From positions 1 through 64,000 of the forward strand of contig JACGCK010000055.1 in assembly GCA_014925825.1 (NCBI GenBank): a DNA stretch of 64,000 nucleotides, written 5' to 3'. The notes under the pieces are model-generated. The model was not told the DNA's origin and ran no database searches. It saw nothing but the letters and a program-made list of their open reading frames with translations. Within the stretch, counting starts at the first letter, position 1. Each line of letters starts with the position of its first letter. Below, piece by piece: positions 45,385 through 56,543 of this stretch. The stretch is from Pholiota molesta (Eukaryota; Basidiomycota; Agaricomycetes; Agaricales; Strophariaceae). Both the position numbers and the translations under genes were made by a program.

Positions 45385-48000
45385 TGATTGCAGGACATGG
45401 GGCTGGTGCTGAAGGATATTTAAGATGAGAAGGTGAGCGAAGAAGGATAAAAGACGATGGGCGAAACAAAACGAAAGACAATGAAGCTAGATAGCCGACC
45501 CCGACCGAGTAAGAATTAAATCTTTTTGTTTACTCTATTTGATAAATGAAGGGCCGACGTGCCGTCGGCTTAGCACCTTGCTGAAAGTTCGCGTCATCAA
45601 TCGATGATGCATAAGCATCAAGGCCGTGAATGATGATGCGATTAGATCAAGTTCGATTCAGAGCACCTCTGAATCTGCGACTACTGGCTCTCTCTGCCCC
45701 TGACGCCCTCGTCGTAGCGTTGTTGGTGTACGAACTTAACGAAATTGCTGCTCTGTTTCAGGACGGAATCCTCGCATCATAGAAGAAGGTTGAAAGCAGA
45801 ACATACTGTGAGCTACAATACTTATAGGTACAATCCATTCGTTGCGGCTAAGACACAAGACAGCCACTATCAGCATTCCAAATTTAGACGTTTGCTTACA
45901 TGTATTTGATCGGGCCGGATTTTATTGCCTTTTCTGTACACCCCCAGGAAATCGAGCATCCTGCGCTAAAGTGGGGTGTGTACATGTTTGTACCTTGTTT
46001 GCATCTATGTAATTTCGACAGTGGGGGACCTTTGCTTTCAGCAAGGTGATAATGGAGTCTAAGGATCCGGATTTTATCAGATATCATCGTTCCGGGTTCT
46101 TTACGGTTCGTCGACGTGATTGGGACGGCTAGATGTACACTCTCTGAGTGGAATAAATAGTCCATCATACATGGCCGCCGTCCCCGTGGCCCAATTATGG
46201 CCCAAGCACTATAATAGTCTCAGATCACTGAGATCAGAATGCAAAGCGAGAGTTATCGATGAGTTACTCACCAGCTTGCTACTTATGTACTTCTGGTGAT
46301 TTTTGTCTTCGACTTGAGATTGCCTAAAAGGCTAAAGGAACGCTGTTACTTGGGTCGGTGCTGGTGATGATTGATGCCCGGTGATTTAGTCGGAGAGAAG
46401 CGGAGTTGGGATCGATAGTGTGCGGGTCGCTGTGAGGCGCATCAACACTTTGCTTCAACAATGCCAACTCACTTTCTGCGCTTTAGCAACGAGCTCACTA
46501 GCCACAGCCCTACATGTGCGCTGCTTTATTTTCTCTTGCATACATCTCCAGCTCGTCTAGCGCTTTCCTCTACGATTTCTCCGGATTCTACCTTGAGTAG
46601 CACTAGAACGCTGACCATAACTCTTTGCTAGTGCCGAGGTTGGATAGTGTTGGTCTAGCAGCTCCTGGTTGCTTCTAATGTGATATCAACATCAGTTGAA
46701 TGAGCATCTGGCCCCCTTTTACCTATTCAAGACGAAGCTTCCCAGCCCCACAATGTCAACCGCAGAAAATACTTCTAGAAATACAGCACTCAAAACGCGC
46801 TCGTCTTTCCATCCATGTTCTGCTCTTAGTATTTTACTGCACTCCATTCCCTACTTTCGACTTCGGGAGCCAGCCTAAAGGTCATGAAAAAAAAGTTCTA
46901 TCAAGTCTAAGTAGGTCATGTTACCTATCCATTCCCACTCTACGGGCTGATGCCTCAAATTCGAAAGCTGCCAGCGCTCGTCCCAGAGGTCACGATGGCG
47001 CAAAACCAGCTTCCTATTGATCTTCTGCCGCTCCATGAACCCTCGTAAGCCTCTCGGTCTCCAGTCGCGCTATGTTAAAAATGAGAATACTTGAGCATCA
47101 CTGTTGATACTCTCTCCGTATCCTTTTTAGTGAGAAAGGAAGCCGCAGTTGGGTTCCATTGCAGGTCTTGACATTAAGTATAGCTGGGTAAGAATTATAG
47201 GTGATGAAGGTGTTGGTATTGTAACCATACTGAATCTGTTACGTCTGTCCAGCATCTGTCTACCTAGTGTCACCAGGCCGGGAACCTCGCCTCGTTTTGC
47301 GTAAGTGATCTTTCATTCCCGGAGCATGTGTGATGTATCTTGTCGATGAATGACCTTATTCTTGGCGAGAAGAACATAGTTGTGGGTATACTGTACGTTA
47401 GGTTCCGTCACGATTTTCGCTTTTCTCACTTCACGAATTTGCCCTAGGCCTCGCCCGTCAGAGAAAACAACCTCTTGATCAGATTGCATGACTTTTCACA
47501 GGCTGCAACTCCTATCTCATGTTTTTTTTAGAGGTCAATTGGGTTAGAATAAGAGATATCTCGATACAAAGTTGGGGTTTGAAGCATCAAACGAGTAAGT
47601 CAAACGAGTGGCATTCGGCTAGAATGACATTCATTAACGACACATGATGCTTTTATTCTTCCATTATAGCCTTCTTTGTGTAAGAAATCATGGTCCCGTG
47701 AGCGCATAACTGCGTGAATGGGATGCTGTAAACCCAAAGACGACTGATTATATGAAGGTGCTCACGATTTGACGTATGGCGAATAACGAGAAGCATTAGC
47801 TACTTCAATTCTCAACACTCAGGGAACGCCATTGCGCAACCTGGACTCGCCATCGAAATTCCATCAACTTTATTGAAGCGCATTAGCAGATAAGGTGGAT
47901 ATCTTCTATTTAAATTAGTGACCGAAATGCTGAAAACCTTGAAGTTGCGTGCACATCCCCACTTTACCCCGACTCAGCTTTTAACCGTCAGGCCTGTCCC
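45385..48000. other. Gene-poor region with possible transporter remnant
   Basis: 2.6 kb without an intact gene. It includes a hairpin GCCGACGTGCCGTCGGC near 45552-45568, a minus-strand frame at 45896-46168 without features, and coding-like exons at 46994-47180 described separately. The section from 47200 to 47900 is AT-rich and looks degraded. Confidence 0.5.
46994..47190 (+). pseudogene. Possible 5' remnant of a sugar (GPH/sucrose-type) transporter
   Basis: ATG at 46994 opens MAQNQLPIDLLPLHEPS, ending at a GTAAGC donor. After about 80 bp an acceptor leads in phase to EKGSRSWVPLQVLTLSIAG and another GTAAGA donor. W-x-x-LQVL-T-LSI-AG is how basidiomycete alpha-glucoside/sucrose permeases begin their first helix. 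The following exons cannot be found; beyond 47200 only a weak match (PASVYLVSPGR) appears. Reading it as a decayed transporter is inference. Confidence 0.35.
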
Positions 48001-49918
48001 ATGGACGGAATCAATGATAACCACGACGATGAACGAACCCCTCTGCTGGAAGGACAACGTCCAAAGCAGTCAAAAACAAAAACGCCGCTTGATAAACTCC
48101 AAATTGGGATTATCCTGCTAGGAACGATATGCGAACCCATTTGCAGCCAGTCTATTTATCCTTTCATCAACGAGGTAAGCCTTGGGAAAATCAAGTTTAA
48201 GTTATTGGAATAGCTAATACCGATTTCTTCTCGCCCCTACTACCAGCTTGTGAGCAAGCTTGATATCATCGGAGGCGATGAAACAAAAGTCGGCTACTAT
48301 GCTGGAATGATCGTTGAGTGATTCCCTTCAGAAATATCATTTAGCTCTTTTGTTGATACTTGAGGGTTAATTCTTCCAGGAATCACTCTTCTTTGCCACC
48401 GAAGCTCTTACTGTGTTCCAATGGAGCCGACTCTCTGACCGGATTGGGAGGAAACCTGTCTTGATGCTCGGTATGATGGGCACAATAATGTCAATGCTGG
48501 CCTTCGGTCTTTCGCGGACATTTTGGGCGCTTGTTATTAGGTTCGTCGAGTTTACCAATTTTGCCGCTTCGTTTGATAGAACTGTCAATATCCAGCCGTT
48601 GTCTATGTGGGCTTTTAAATGGAAATATCGGTAAGATAGTTCTTTTTGGAGTGTCCAATTTTTTGATTAACGAACGAATATAAGGCGTTATGAAAAGTAC
48701 TATGGGAGAGCTTACTGATAATACCAACCGCGCCGATGCATTTGCATTAATGCCTGCGCTTTGGGCTCTTGGTGCAACCATGGGGTAAGCCTTAAATGGC
48801 CCATTTTTAAAATTTATTGCTCAAGTTTCATAGACCGCTGCTGGGAGGGACTCTCACCCGTCCTGCTGACCAATTCCCAGAGGTCTTTACGGCGCAATTT
48901 TGGAAGGAATATCCGTATTTTCTACCGTGCGCTGCTCCAGCAGCGGTCGTGTTTATAGTCCTAGTAATCACAGGCATATGGTTTAAAGAGGTATGTAGAC
49001 GCGCATTTTCATAACTATCAATTCATTGATAATGGCATTGGAAGACTGTCACTTGGAAGAAAAGGCCCTCCACGACCAGCTCATCGCTTCTATCAGCTAC
49101 CTCACTTCTCGGGGAACACGACGATGCTCATATCCCATTCAGTTCCCTCCTCACGTTTCCGGTCGTAATTTCGATCGCCAACTACATGACACTCGCGTTC
49201 CTAAACATCGCCACCAACGCCCTGCTCCCGCTCTTCTTCCACATGCCCGTCGCTCTCGGCGGCCTCGACCTTGACCCCGTTGTGATTGGATACGCGATGG
49301 GCGCCTACGGCCTCGGCACAGGGACGTTCCAGATATGCTTCTTCGCCAGGATCGTGAGGCGCTTCGGCACACGGCGGACGTTTATCATGTCGATGGCCGC
49401 GTTTGTGCCCGTTTTCCTGATGTTCCCCGTTATCAGCGTCCTCGCCAAGGCGCATGGGGTCTTCTGGGGTGTCTGGGTGCTGGTGGGGATTACGTTCTGC
49501 CTCCTGTTCTTCATGGACACCGCTTACGGTGAGTGCGCTCTGCATAAAAAATATTGAGACTGCCTTTATCTTAGCTTTTTTTGGGGGGCTTCGATGATCA
49601 AAAACAGGATGCATATTTATCTATGTCACCGAGTCGGCGCCTAACAGGAGCTCTCTGGGCGCTACAAACGGCCTCGCGCAGACCACCGTCTCCACCGCGC
49701 GTGCAATTGGGCCTGTGCTGTCGACTTCGCTGTTCTCGTTCTCCGTGCGCCACAACATCATGGGTGGGTATGGTGTCTACTTTGTGTTGACGGGCCTCGC
49801 GCTCCTCGCGCTGGTATTGGCTGTTCAGCTTCCGGTAAAGACGTGGGCCTCGAAAAAAGCCGATGAGCTCGAGTCGCTGGCTCATGAAAGGGACGCCAAT
49901 GGCTATATTCGTGAATAA
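48001..49918 (+). CDS. MFS transporter, ZIFL/tetracycline-antiporter-like
   Basis: Twelve-helix proton-coupled exporter of the major facilitator superfamily in the plasma or vacuolar membrane; substrate unknown. Start MDGINDNHDDERTPLLEGQR; an alternative in-frame-free ATG at 47926 is less likely. Helix 1 reads LQIGIILLGTICEPICSQSI. The signature loop 2-3 is WSRLSDRIGRKPVLMLGMMG. The helix 4-5 segment SRCLCGLLNGNIGVMKSTMG runs across two splices into ELTDNTNRADAF. This NGN-GV-K...E-TD pattern is typical of the zinc-induced-facilitator-like group in fungi. The second half includes FLNIATNALLPLFFHMPVAL and RIVRRFGTRRTFIMSM. It ends ERDANGYIRE. About nine exons, roughly 490 residues, no broken frame. 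Such transporters often export toxic compounds or metal chelates. Confidence 0.87.
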
Positions 49919-50268
49919 GAACCGGAAGTGGAGAAGCCAGGTGGGATTGGTTAATTTGGGGTTGGAATCTAACGCTTCATGAAAAGCGAAAAATGATTTT
50001 ATGACGGCATTCATCGTCCGAATCCAAACATACTTGATCCTTCAAGCTTCAGCTCTAGATCATCGGACATGCTTGATTTAATCACTGTCTTTAACATTGT
50101 CCCAACATAGTCTGCCTAGCCGGTCGGGAGAAAAACATATATGTCCGAAATCAAATTACATGACTCGCTTCATTGAGTGCACAAAGATACAAAATATGCC
50201 TCATGAGGTTAGAATATGGTCGCAAAGTGCACGACCTAGCATGGGTATAATGGGTGTTTCCAATTCAA
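49919..50268. other. Convergent 3' region
   Basis: Space between the MFS gene (+) and the kinase (-). No coding exon seen. Confidence 0.45.
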
Positions 50269-51286
50269 CTAATCCGCCAGGTCTATCGCTTCATACATCA
50301 CTTTCAGCTCTGCAAGGGTGGGACGGTCCTCCGGTTTCTCCCTCGTGCAGGCCAAAAAAATATCACGGAAGGGAGGCGGAGGAGGGTCTCCGAGCATGAC
50401 ATGACGGTTTGTAGGGTTGTTGTAGAAGCAGCACTCCCATAACAATGAGCCCAGTGCGAAGACATCGCTGGCGAAGGCGAACTTGCTGTAGTCGCCATCG
50501 TCGATCAGAATCGATCTCGAAAGGCCTGCAGTGGAATGGGGAGTGGAGGCATTGGAGGTCGCAGATGATGAGTGGAGCTGACCCGGAGTCGAGGATGTTC
50601 CTCATCGTGAGGTCGCGGTGGACGATCCCGAGAGAGTGCAGGTACGCAACGCCATCGATGATGTCGAGCATCCAGCGCTTGATGTTTTGAATCCTGCTTT
50701 GGTCGCTATTAGATAGAACAGTATACAGGAAAGAGCTCTTGATCTTGGGAAAGACCAGCAACCCGTCTTCTGTTCTTCCCAAAAGCTGCACAACATGCTT
50801 GGAGCCTTGGCATTGGAGCAAATAGCGAATTTCTTGTTTGTATGTCGGGGCCTTGGTGAAATGCTTGTCGGGGTCAAAGATGATCAGTGGCAATTTGGCA
50901 AGCTCTTCGCTGCAATCCTCGAGATCCGGATCCACTTCCTCGTCAGGGTCTACGAAGGGTTTGCGTTCCGTCTCACGGACGTCGTTGCCTATGATCTCCA
51001 GGTCGCAATTATACCGCGGGAGTTCTGCTTTCAAGCGCAGGATGTCGGAGGCTAGTGTACCAGGTTCTCCAATGAGTTTGACGTAGTACGGCGCGTCAGG
51101 CATGTCTCCGTACCAGATCTCGCCTCCACCAGGAAGGATCCCGTATCCTCGTAGGCCAAGCCATAACCGGCTTGCTGTCCGCTGTTGAATGAGCTCCTCT
51201 CGAGTGCGATGAATGTACTTGGAAAATGCTTCGTTATGACACAGAGAATCCATTGCGAGCTCTAACACGTCCAAGCTTGTTTCCAT
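50269..51286 (-). pseudogene. Protein kinase domain protein with apparent frameshift
   Basis: Fungal kinase-like protein that would phosphorylate Ser/Thr if intact. METSLDVLELAMDSLCHNEA opens the frame at 51286; an in-frame Met at 51367 is possible. The N-terminal half includes WYGDMPDAPYYVKLIGEPG. The kinase core shows LLQCQGSKHVVQLLGRTEDG, the catalytic loop HRDLTMRNIL and ICDLQC in place of DFG. Just after ICDLQC (around 50580) the frame must shift by one base to reach the clearly coding KFAFASDVFALGSLLWECCF and EKPEDRPTLAELKVMYEAID that end at TAG 50269-50271. No intron of suitable length with the ICDLQ motif retained was found; a 97-bp intron would restore frame but delete that motif. 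It is either a young pseudogene or a base error. Full length would be about 340 residues. Confidence 0.6.
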
Positions 51287-51522
51287 ACTTACGTTCTGAG
51301 GAAAGGAATCAGTGATAACGATCAAATAACGATATCGAACTTCTGAACTTAGGTGACTCTGCGTCACGAACGCGTCGCGTCACAGATCGTCACGTCTTGT
51401 TGATCGCGTTGGCCAATTCCAAGCCAACTCCTCTCCTTCCAGCCTACATTTCATGAATTAATCGACCTTACTGCGTTCATAATCGGCCTGAATCACGTAT
51501 TCTCTCTCTCTTTGCACCAGAC

Positions 51523-54359
51523 ATGGAAGATTCCGTCGTCCCTTACGACGATGAAGTGATTGCTGGAAGCGAAAATGAGGACGAAACTGAGAACATGGGC
51601 GGTTTCGCGCCGGGGCCTGCAGGTGCGCGTCCAGCATATATGTATATATCATGTTCATTCTGACCGCATATACGCACCTAGGCGGTTTGAGCTTACGCCA
51701 TTCGTCCCCTTTTTCTGCTTTTCCTCCGACAAACCAGCCTTACAAACCAAATACGCATTCGTCTATATCCAATTTCACCGCTGGCCCATCCGCTATGCCC
51801 GATTACTCGTCCCGCATCGACTCCTCAGACAGAGAACGCGGCAAGGGGAAAGATACGGACCTCGACACATCAATAGCCTCAATCGCTGGCACGTATGCCA
51901 AATTCGATGATATCGCGAGCAGCATTGCCGACAGAGCTAAGACGCGTCAACGGCCCAAAAACAACGCTGCTTCTACCTCGCTTGATGTAATAGAACTGAC
52001 AACGGACGACGAGGGCGAGCTCAGTCTCAAGCCATCCAAGCCAAAGCCCAAATCAAAACCCAAGCTCAAAATCAAACTGATATCAAAAGAGAGAGAACAG
52101 CCAGCCGATACACCCACCACCTCTATACAAGTCAATTCGCCGCAGGCTCCTGCTGCTGCCGCTGCACCTCCTAGACCCCGCCCGCGCCCGCGTCCCAGGG
52201 TCAAACGAACGGTCCCAGAGACCGAAGCCCCTGCTCCTTTTCCGCCAACCTCAACGCCTCCGTCCGAGCTTCCTATCGCCACCTCGCCTCCACGCCCTGC
52301 ACTTCCTATGACCTCCCAGCTTCCGCCCTCTGACCCGCCTGCCCCCTCGTTAGGCACATCCTACAACGACGACCCCAACACTCGCGCGCCGCCCATCGAC
52401 GTTCTTTTTGACGGACCGCTGTCGTCGCCTAATTCCTTGTTCAGCGACGGTGGGGCAAGGTCGAAAAAGAGGAAGAAGAATCCGCCAGGAAGTGATCGCG
52501 AGGTTGACCAGCTCGCTTCTTCGCAGGACCCTCCGCGGAGGCTGTTCCCCGCGCATGCAATGTACGACTCGTCTCCGCACGGCATGCCACCCCCTCCGAC
52601 GTTCTTCGCCGGCTCCTCGTCGTCCTCGATAGGGAGAGAAAGGCATGACGCGGAACCGGATGCATTCATGCCCCCACCCCGGCCGGAACCTGACGTTGTA
52701 GACCTGACGATGCTGCCGCCCACATTGGTACCAGCGCCTAAGCCGAAACAGAAGAAAGCCAAGAAAAAGACGGACCTTTCGATGTTTGACGAGAACTTTG
52801 ATAAGAATGCTATGATCGTCCTCGACGAAGACAATTTAGACGATGATTTCGATCCGCGAGAAGAGGGCAGTAGCAAGAAGAAAACCAAGACGAAACCCAA
52901 GGAGAAGCCGGCGAAAAGCAAATCCAAGGCAAAGCCGTCCGTTGACGGCGCTGACCCCGCAGGAAAGGGCAAGGTCGTCGAGGTGCTCCTGGATCCGCGG
53001 CCTCCATCAAAGGGCAAAGGAAAGGCGAAGGCGTCGGACGGCACGCCCGCGTCCAAACCCAGCGACAAAGGGAAGAAGAAGACGAAAGAAAGCGCGACTA
53101 ACAAAGAGGTGTTCAAGAGCCGCGAATTCGTGCAGGACTCTGACGACGAGCTCGACACTGTACCGCGCGGCGGACGTGCCGAAGGCACTGCCGCAGGATC
53201 TGCGAATACAACGAGCGCGGCAGCGTCGGTGACAGTTAACGCAAAGGCAAAAGTTGCACCGCCTGCTCCGCTCTCGGCGTCGACTACTTCTGCGTCGTCG
53301 AAGCCGAAGGAACATTCGCCACATAGATCATTGTCTCCTCTCTCCGATCTGGATTTTGAGATGGACAGTGCGGGTCCATCGACTACGAAGCGCCCTGCTG
53401 GCGCTGCGAAGAAGAGGAAGAGTGTCATTGACTCGGACGGGGAAGACGACGATTTTGCTATGGCAGCCGATGAAGTTATTCGAGTCAACTCTACGCCGAA
53501 GACCTCTACGAAAAAGAGGAAGACAGAGACGGCGGCAGTGAAGAAAGGGAAGGGTGATGGACCGAAGAAGGGCAGGAATGTTGTTCTGTCGGACGATGAG
53601 GAAGAGCACCGTGAGGTGGAGAAAGAAACGGTTAAGAAGGCCGCAAAGCCGCCTAAAGCTTCTGCGAAACAGTCGAAGAAAGTTATTCACGATGACGAGG
53701 ACGAGGAAGCTGGCGCTGAAGCTCAACAGGTGGAAGAACAACGGTCGACACCAGAGGAAATCAAAGTAAGGTTGCATATATTCTGGCGAATTTCCCTGCA
53801 CTAAATGTTGCTACTCTAGGAAAATGTCGTTCCTTCTACTTCTTTCAAACCCTCGGTCGCTCCCACTCCCAGACCGAGTAATATTCCCAAACCGTCAATA
53901 CCAAGCACCAATAGCGAGCACAAAACACCCATCTACGCCCGATACGAAATCGCGCCCCGCAAAAGCAGCCTCCCGATGTCCGAGCTCATCCGGCGCGCCA
54001 ACTCCATGCCCGGCTCCCCCTTCCCCGCCACGCCCTCCGCCATCGGGCCCTCCCGCCTCAAAGGGCTCACGGCGACCGCGCGCACGCCGCTCACCTACTC
54101 CCCCCTGCTCAAGTCCTCGCGCAGCATGCTCGCGCGCATCGCGCCGCTGCACCCGAACCGGCGCACGCCGCCGCCACCGCCGCCCCCGCCCCCGCCGCGG
54201 AAGAAGACGAAGAAGGAGCTGGAGCTGGAGGAGAAGTGGGAGGAGGAGATGGTGGAGAGTGTGGGCGGGATGGAGGCGTGGGCGGTGCTTGGGGATGAGG
54301 AGAGGAGGGAGATTAGGAAGGCGAAGTGGGCTAGGGAGCTTGGGGGGTGGGATGAGTAG
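51523..54359 (+). CDS. Large disordered, probably nuclear protein with conserved C-terminal module
   Basis: Three exons give about 905 residues; family not recognised by name. MEDSVVPYDDEVIAGSENED splices in phase to GGLSLRHSSP. Most of the protein is low complexity: lysine/proline stretches (KPKPKSKPKLKIKLISK), RPRPRPRPRVKR, and acidic patches such as DSDDELDTVPRGG and DSDGEDDDFAMA. Several basic clusters (SKKRKKNPPG, KKRKTETAAVKK) resemble nuclear signals. The last exon is more ordered: HKTPIYARYEIAPRKSSLPM, then RSMLARIAPLHPNRRTPPPP, a polyproline run, and the helical end WEEEMVESVGGMEAWAVLGD followed by EERREIRKAKWARELGGWDE. That C-terminal module looks conserved and is probably the functional part. 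A DNA-repair or chromatin scaffold role is conceivable, but I cannot support one. Confidence 0.75.
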
Positions 54360-55027
54360 GTTGATTGATGATAGGCTGGAGGTTCCTGATTGGTGAGGAG
54401 ATGATGTGCTCGCGTTCGCCCTTTGCTCCGTGCTTGCTATTATGTTTTCAGTTGCTCTGTTCATTGACAAGGTTTCGACGGTTGTTGTAGATATGTATGT
54501 TTTTTCGCTGTTGTTCTCAGGCCAAGCCAGAAAATAAAGACTGCCCCTTAAAGCTTAACGCACTAATCTCGCGCGCGAAGTGCGACACAATTAGGATGCT
54601 ACCAAATCTGGCTTTTTGATGTCCATATATAGTAACTTCCTTTTATATCCACTGATTCAACTTGGAACCCTCTTATTATGTCGTCGAGCCACGCCCCTTG
54701 ATAGCCCTAGCCCGTGCGATTCGTACCATGCGTTCCTGTTTACCTCTCCTTACTTATTGTCTAGTCCTATTGTGCACACAGCGCTTACATTGACATCTCA
54801 TGGGCCTCTTACTAAGGAGTAAAATTTCAAGTATGGCTTACAACAATTAACCATGAACGTTGCATGAACATGGATAAGGCCCTTGACGGCCATTGTACTC
54901 TGTAAAAAATGCCTTATAAAAGGGCTGGTAGGAGAAAACAATTTCTACAGGAAGAATAACTCTACCTGCAACACCCAGACCTAGTCTTCTCTACCTCGTC
55001 GAAACACCCCACACCCTCTCAACCGAA
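54360..55027. promoter_or_regulatory. Intergenic, pheromone-gene promoter
   Basis: No coding exon. A TATAAAA at 54915-54921 lies 107 bp before the pheromone start codon. The nearer part is CT/CA-rich, as in strongly expressed basidiomycete promoters. Confidence 0.5.
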
Positions 55028-55147
55028 ATGGACGCATTCTCCACCATCAGCCTCTTTTTCGCCACCTCCACTGCTGAGAATGTTTCGGTTCCCGTGGACG
55101 AGGAGAAGACCGGTGGAAGTGGCAATGCTTACTGCGTCGTCGCTTGA
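55028..55147 (+). CDS. Mating-type lipopeptide pheromone precursor (CaaX)
   Basis: A 39-residue single-exon precursor. It begins MDAFSTISLFFATSTAENVS and ends VPVDEEKTGGSGNAYCVVA, so the last four residues are a CaaX box (CVVA). In this family the cysteine is farnesylated, VVA is removed and the end is methylated; the N-terminal part is then cut at a charged pair. Known precursors mostly use Glu-Arg or similar; here the likely site is around Glu-Glu-Lys, giving a mature peptide of about 9-12 residues ending NAYC. The secreted lipopeptide would bind a Ste3-type receptor on a compatible mate and control nuclear migration and clamp fusion. No Ste3 receptor is in this window, so this is either the edge of a B mating locus or one of the receptor-unlinked pheromone-like genes common in agaricomycetes. 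The gene is too short for most ORF calls. Confidence 0.92.
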   Translation: MDAFSTISLFFATSTAENVSVPVDEEKTGGSGNAYCVVA

Positions 55148-56543
55148 GGAATTTATTTTTCTCATCGAGCATCGACGAACTGTTACGAATTATCATTATC
55201 ACCGTACGTCCTCTAAAATTTTTCATCTGTTACCTATGCTGACGGTATTCTTGTTTTTGATAGAGCATTGACGACACTACATGCATCATCATTGTCACCA
55301 CCACCACCACCATCATTATCATTATCATCATCACATAACATTATGCCTTGCTGAGGGCTCAGCCCTCGACTTTCTCAGGATACCTTTATGCCTGGATTGT
55401 ATTAGCAGTAACCTTTCGACCTTCGCATTACCCACCTTCCATTCGTTTTCGGGCCTTTTTTGAGGATTTACATTGTACACTTTATACTTAGTATGTACTG
55501 TAATTAATAGTACGTCAATTCGTCAAAAATTGCAAGATTAATTTGCCAAATACCATTGGTTATTTAGTCCGTGTATGTGATATCAAAATACGAAAAGATG
55601 TTCGAGCAGGCGATGAGGGAGGGTCGGCATTGGTCGGCATTCAGATTTGCTTTTCGGAAGTTGCCGCCGACTGTGCATCTGAAAGCCGCTTGAGCACTGA
55701 GCAGCGCGCGGAGCTTGACCTTGGCAGACTCATTCATTAGACTACGCCGGTGCCAGCGCATTTCCCTGCTTACTTCTATTCCTCCGCACTTCGAAAGTAA
55801 TGCTCCAAATAGCTGCAACTATACGAGCGTAGGAAGTTATTATGTGAAAAATAGTCAGGCCTCCCCCAGGATTGCCCCAGGATGTATACTCGTGCCATGA
55901 TGGCTGAAGAGAAGAAGCTAGTATGCACATGTCAATCTTCCTAAGCTTTATACAATCTGATTAGGTCGGCTTTTTCTTTGTTAGTGATACGCTCTACTAA
56001 TCTGAAATGACCTGCCTCAGAACCACTAGGTCCAAAAGCAAACCTTTCTCGTTCGACATCTAATGCGAGATATCGAATGAGTCGCCAGCTGGAAAGATGT
56101 CGAATTCTCATCGCTGAGCCGCTGTTAGAGGGGATCAGAAGGGGAATCAGTTGTACAGGCCGGAGATCTATCTCGGAGAAGGTGGGCCACCGAAAGTTGT
56201 TTACTCGATAACGTTTTATTGATTCTAAGCCCGGATGTGCGCCATCATTATGCGTAGCATCATTTAGCACCATTGACAGTATTGAAACGTTAACTTATCT
56301 ACCTTTCAGGCGCCTTTCCCGCTGCAATTTCTCTGAGGCCGCAAAGGCCGCCACCTCTCAACGTAATCCTGAGTATCTCACCGAGAACCATCAACAATTC
56401 TTGGGTCCGATGCTTCGGAACCGGCGCCTCAGCGTTCTGTATTACGCTTCTTGCGACTATGCCATTTACAACTCGGTATAATATTCTTTATAGGAGTGGA
56501 CTTCAAGGAAGACACTCGAAATACCAGCGCCAGGCTAACCAAG
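55148..56543. other. Pheromone 3' region and intergenic spacer
   Basis: Starts with a likely 3' UTR that may include an intron (GTACGTCC near 55204 to GATAG near 55262). A CAC/CAT microsatellite follows. A 110-codon minus-strand frame at 55941-56273 has no recognisable domain. I see no further CaaX-ending precursor here. Confidence 0.5.
55294..55335. repeat. (CAC)n/(CAT)n microsatellite
   Basis: Run of CAC then CAT/TAT triplets downstream of the pheromone gene, probably in its 3' UTR. Confidence 0.8.

Noticed and set aside
52361..53488. 375-codon open frame on the minus strand
   Set aside because: It is antisense to the lysine/serine-rich disordered gene at 51523-54359; serine-rich reverse translation of low-complexity DNA keeps it open by chance.
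55941..56273. 110-codon minus-strand frame near the acyltransferase
   Set aside because: Reads partly like protein, but has no domain, no clear promoter and no splice partner; left as unsupported.
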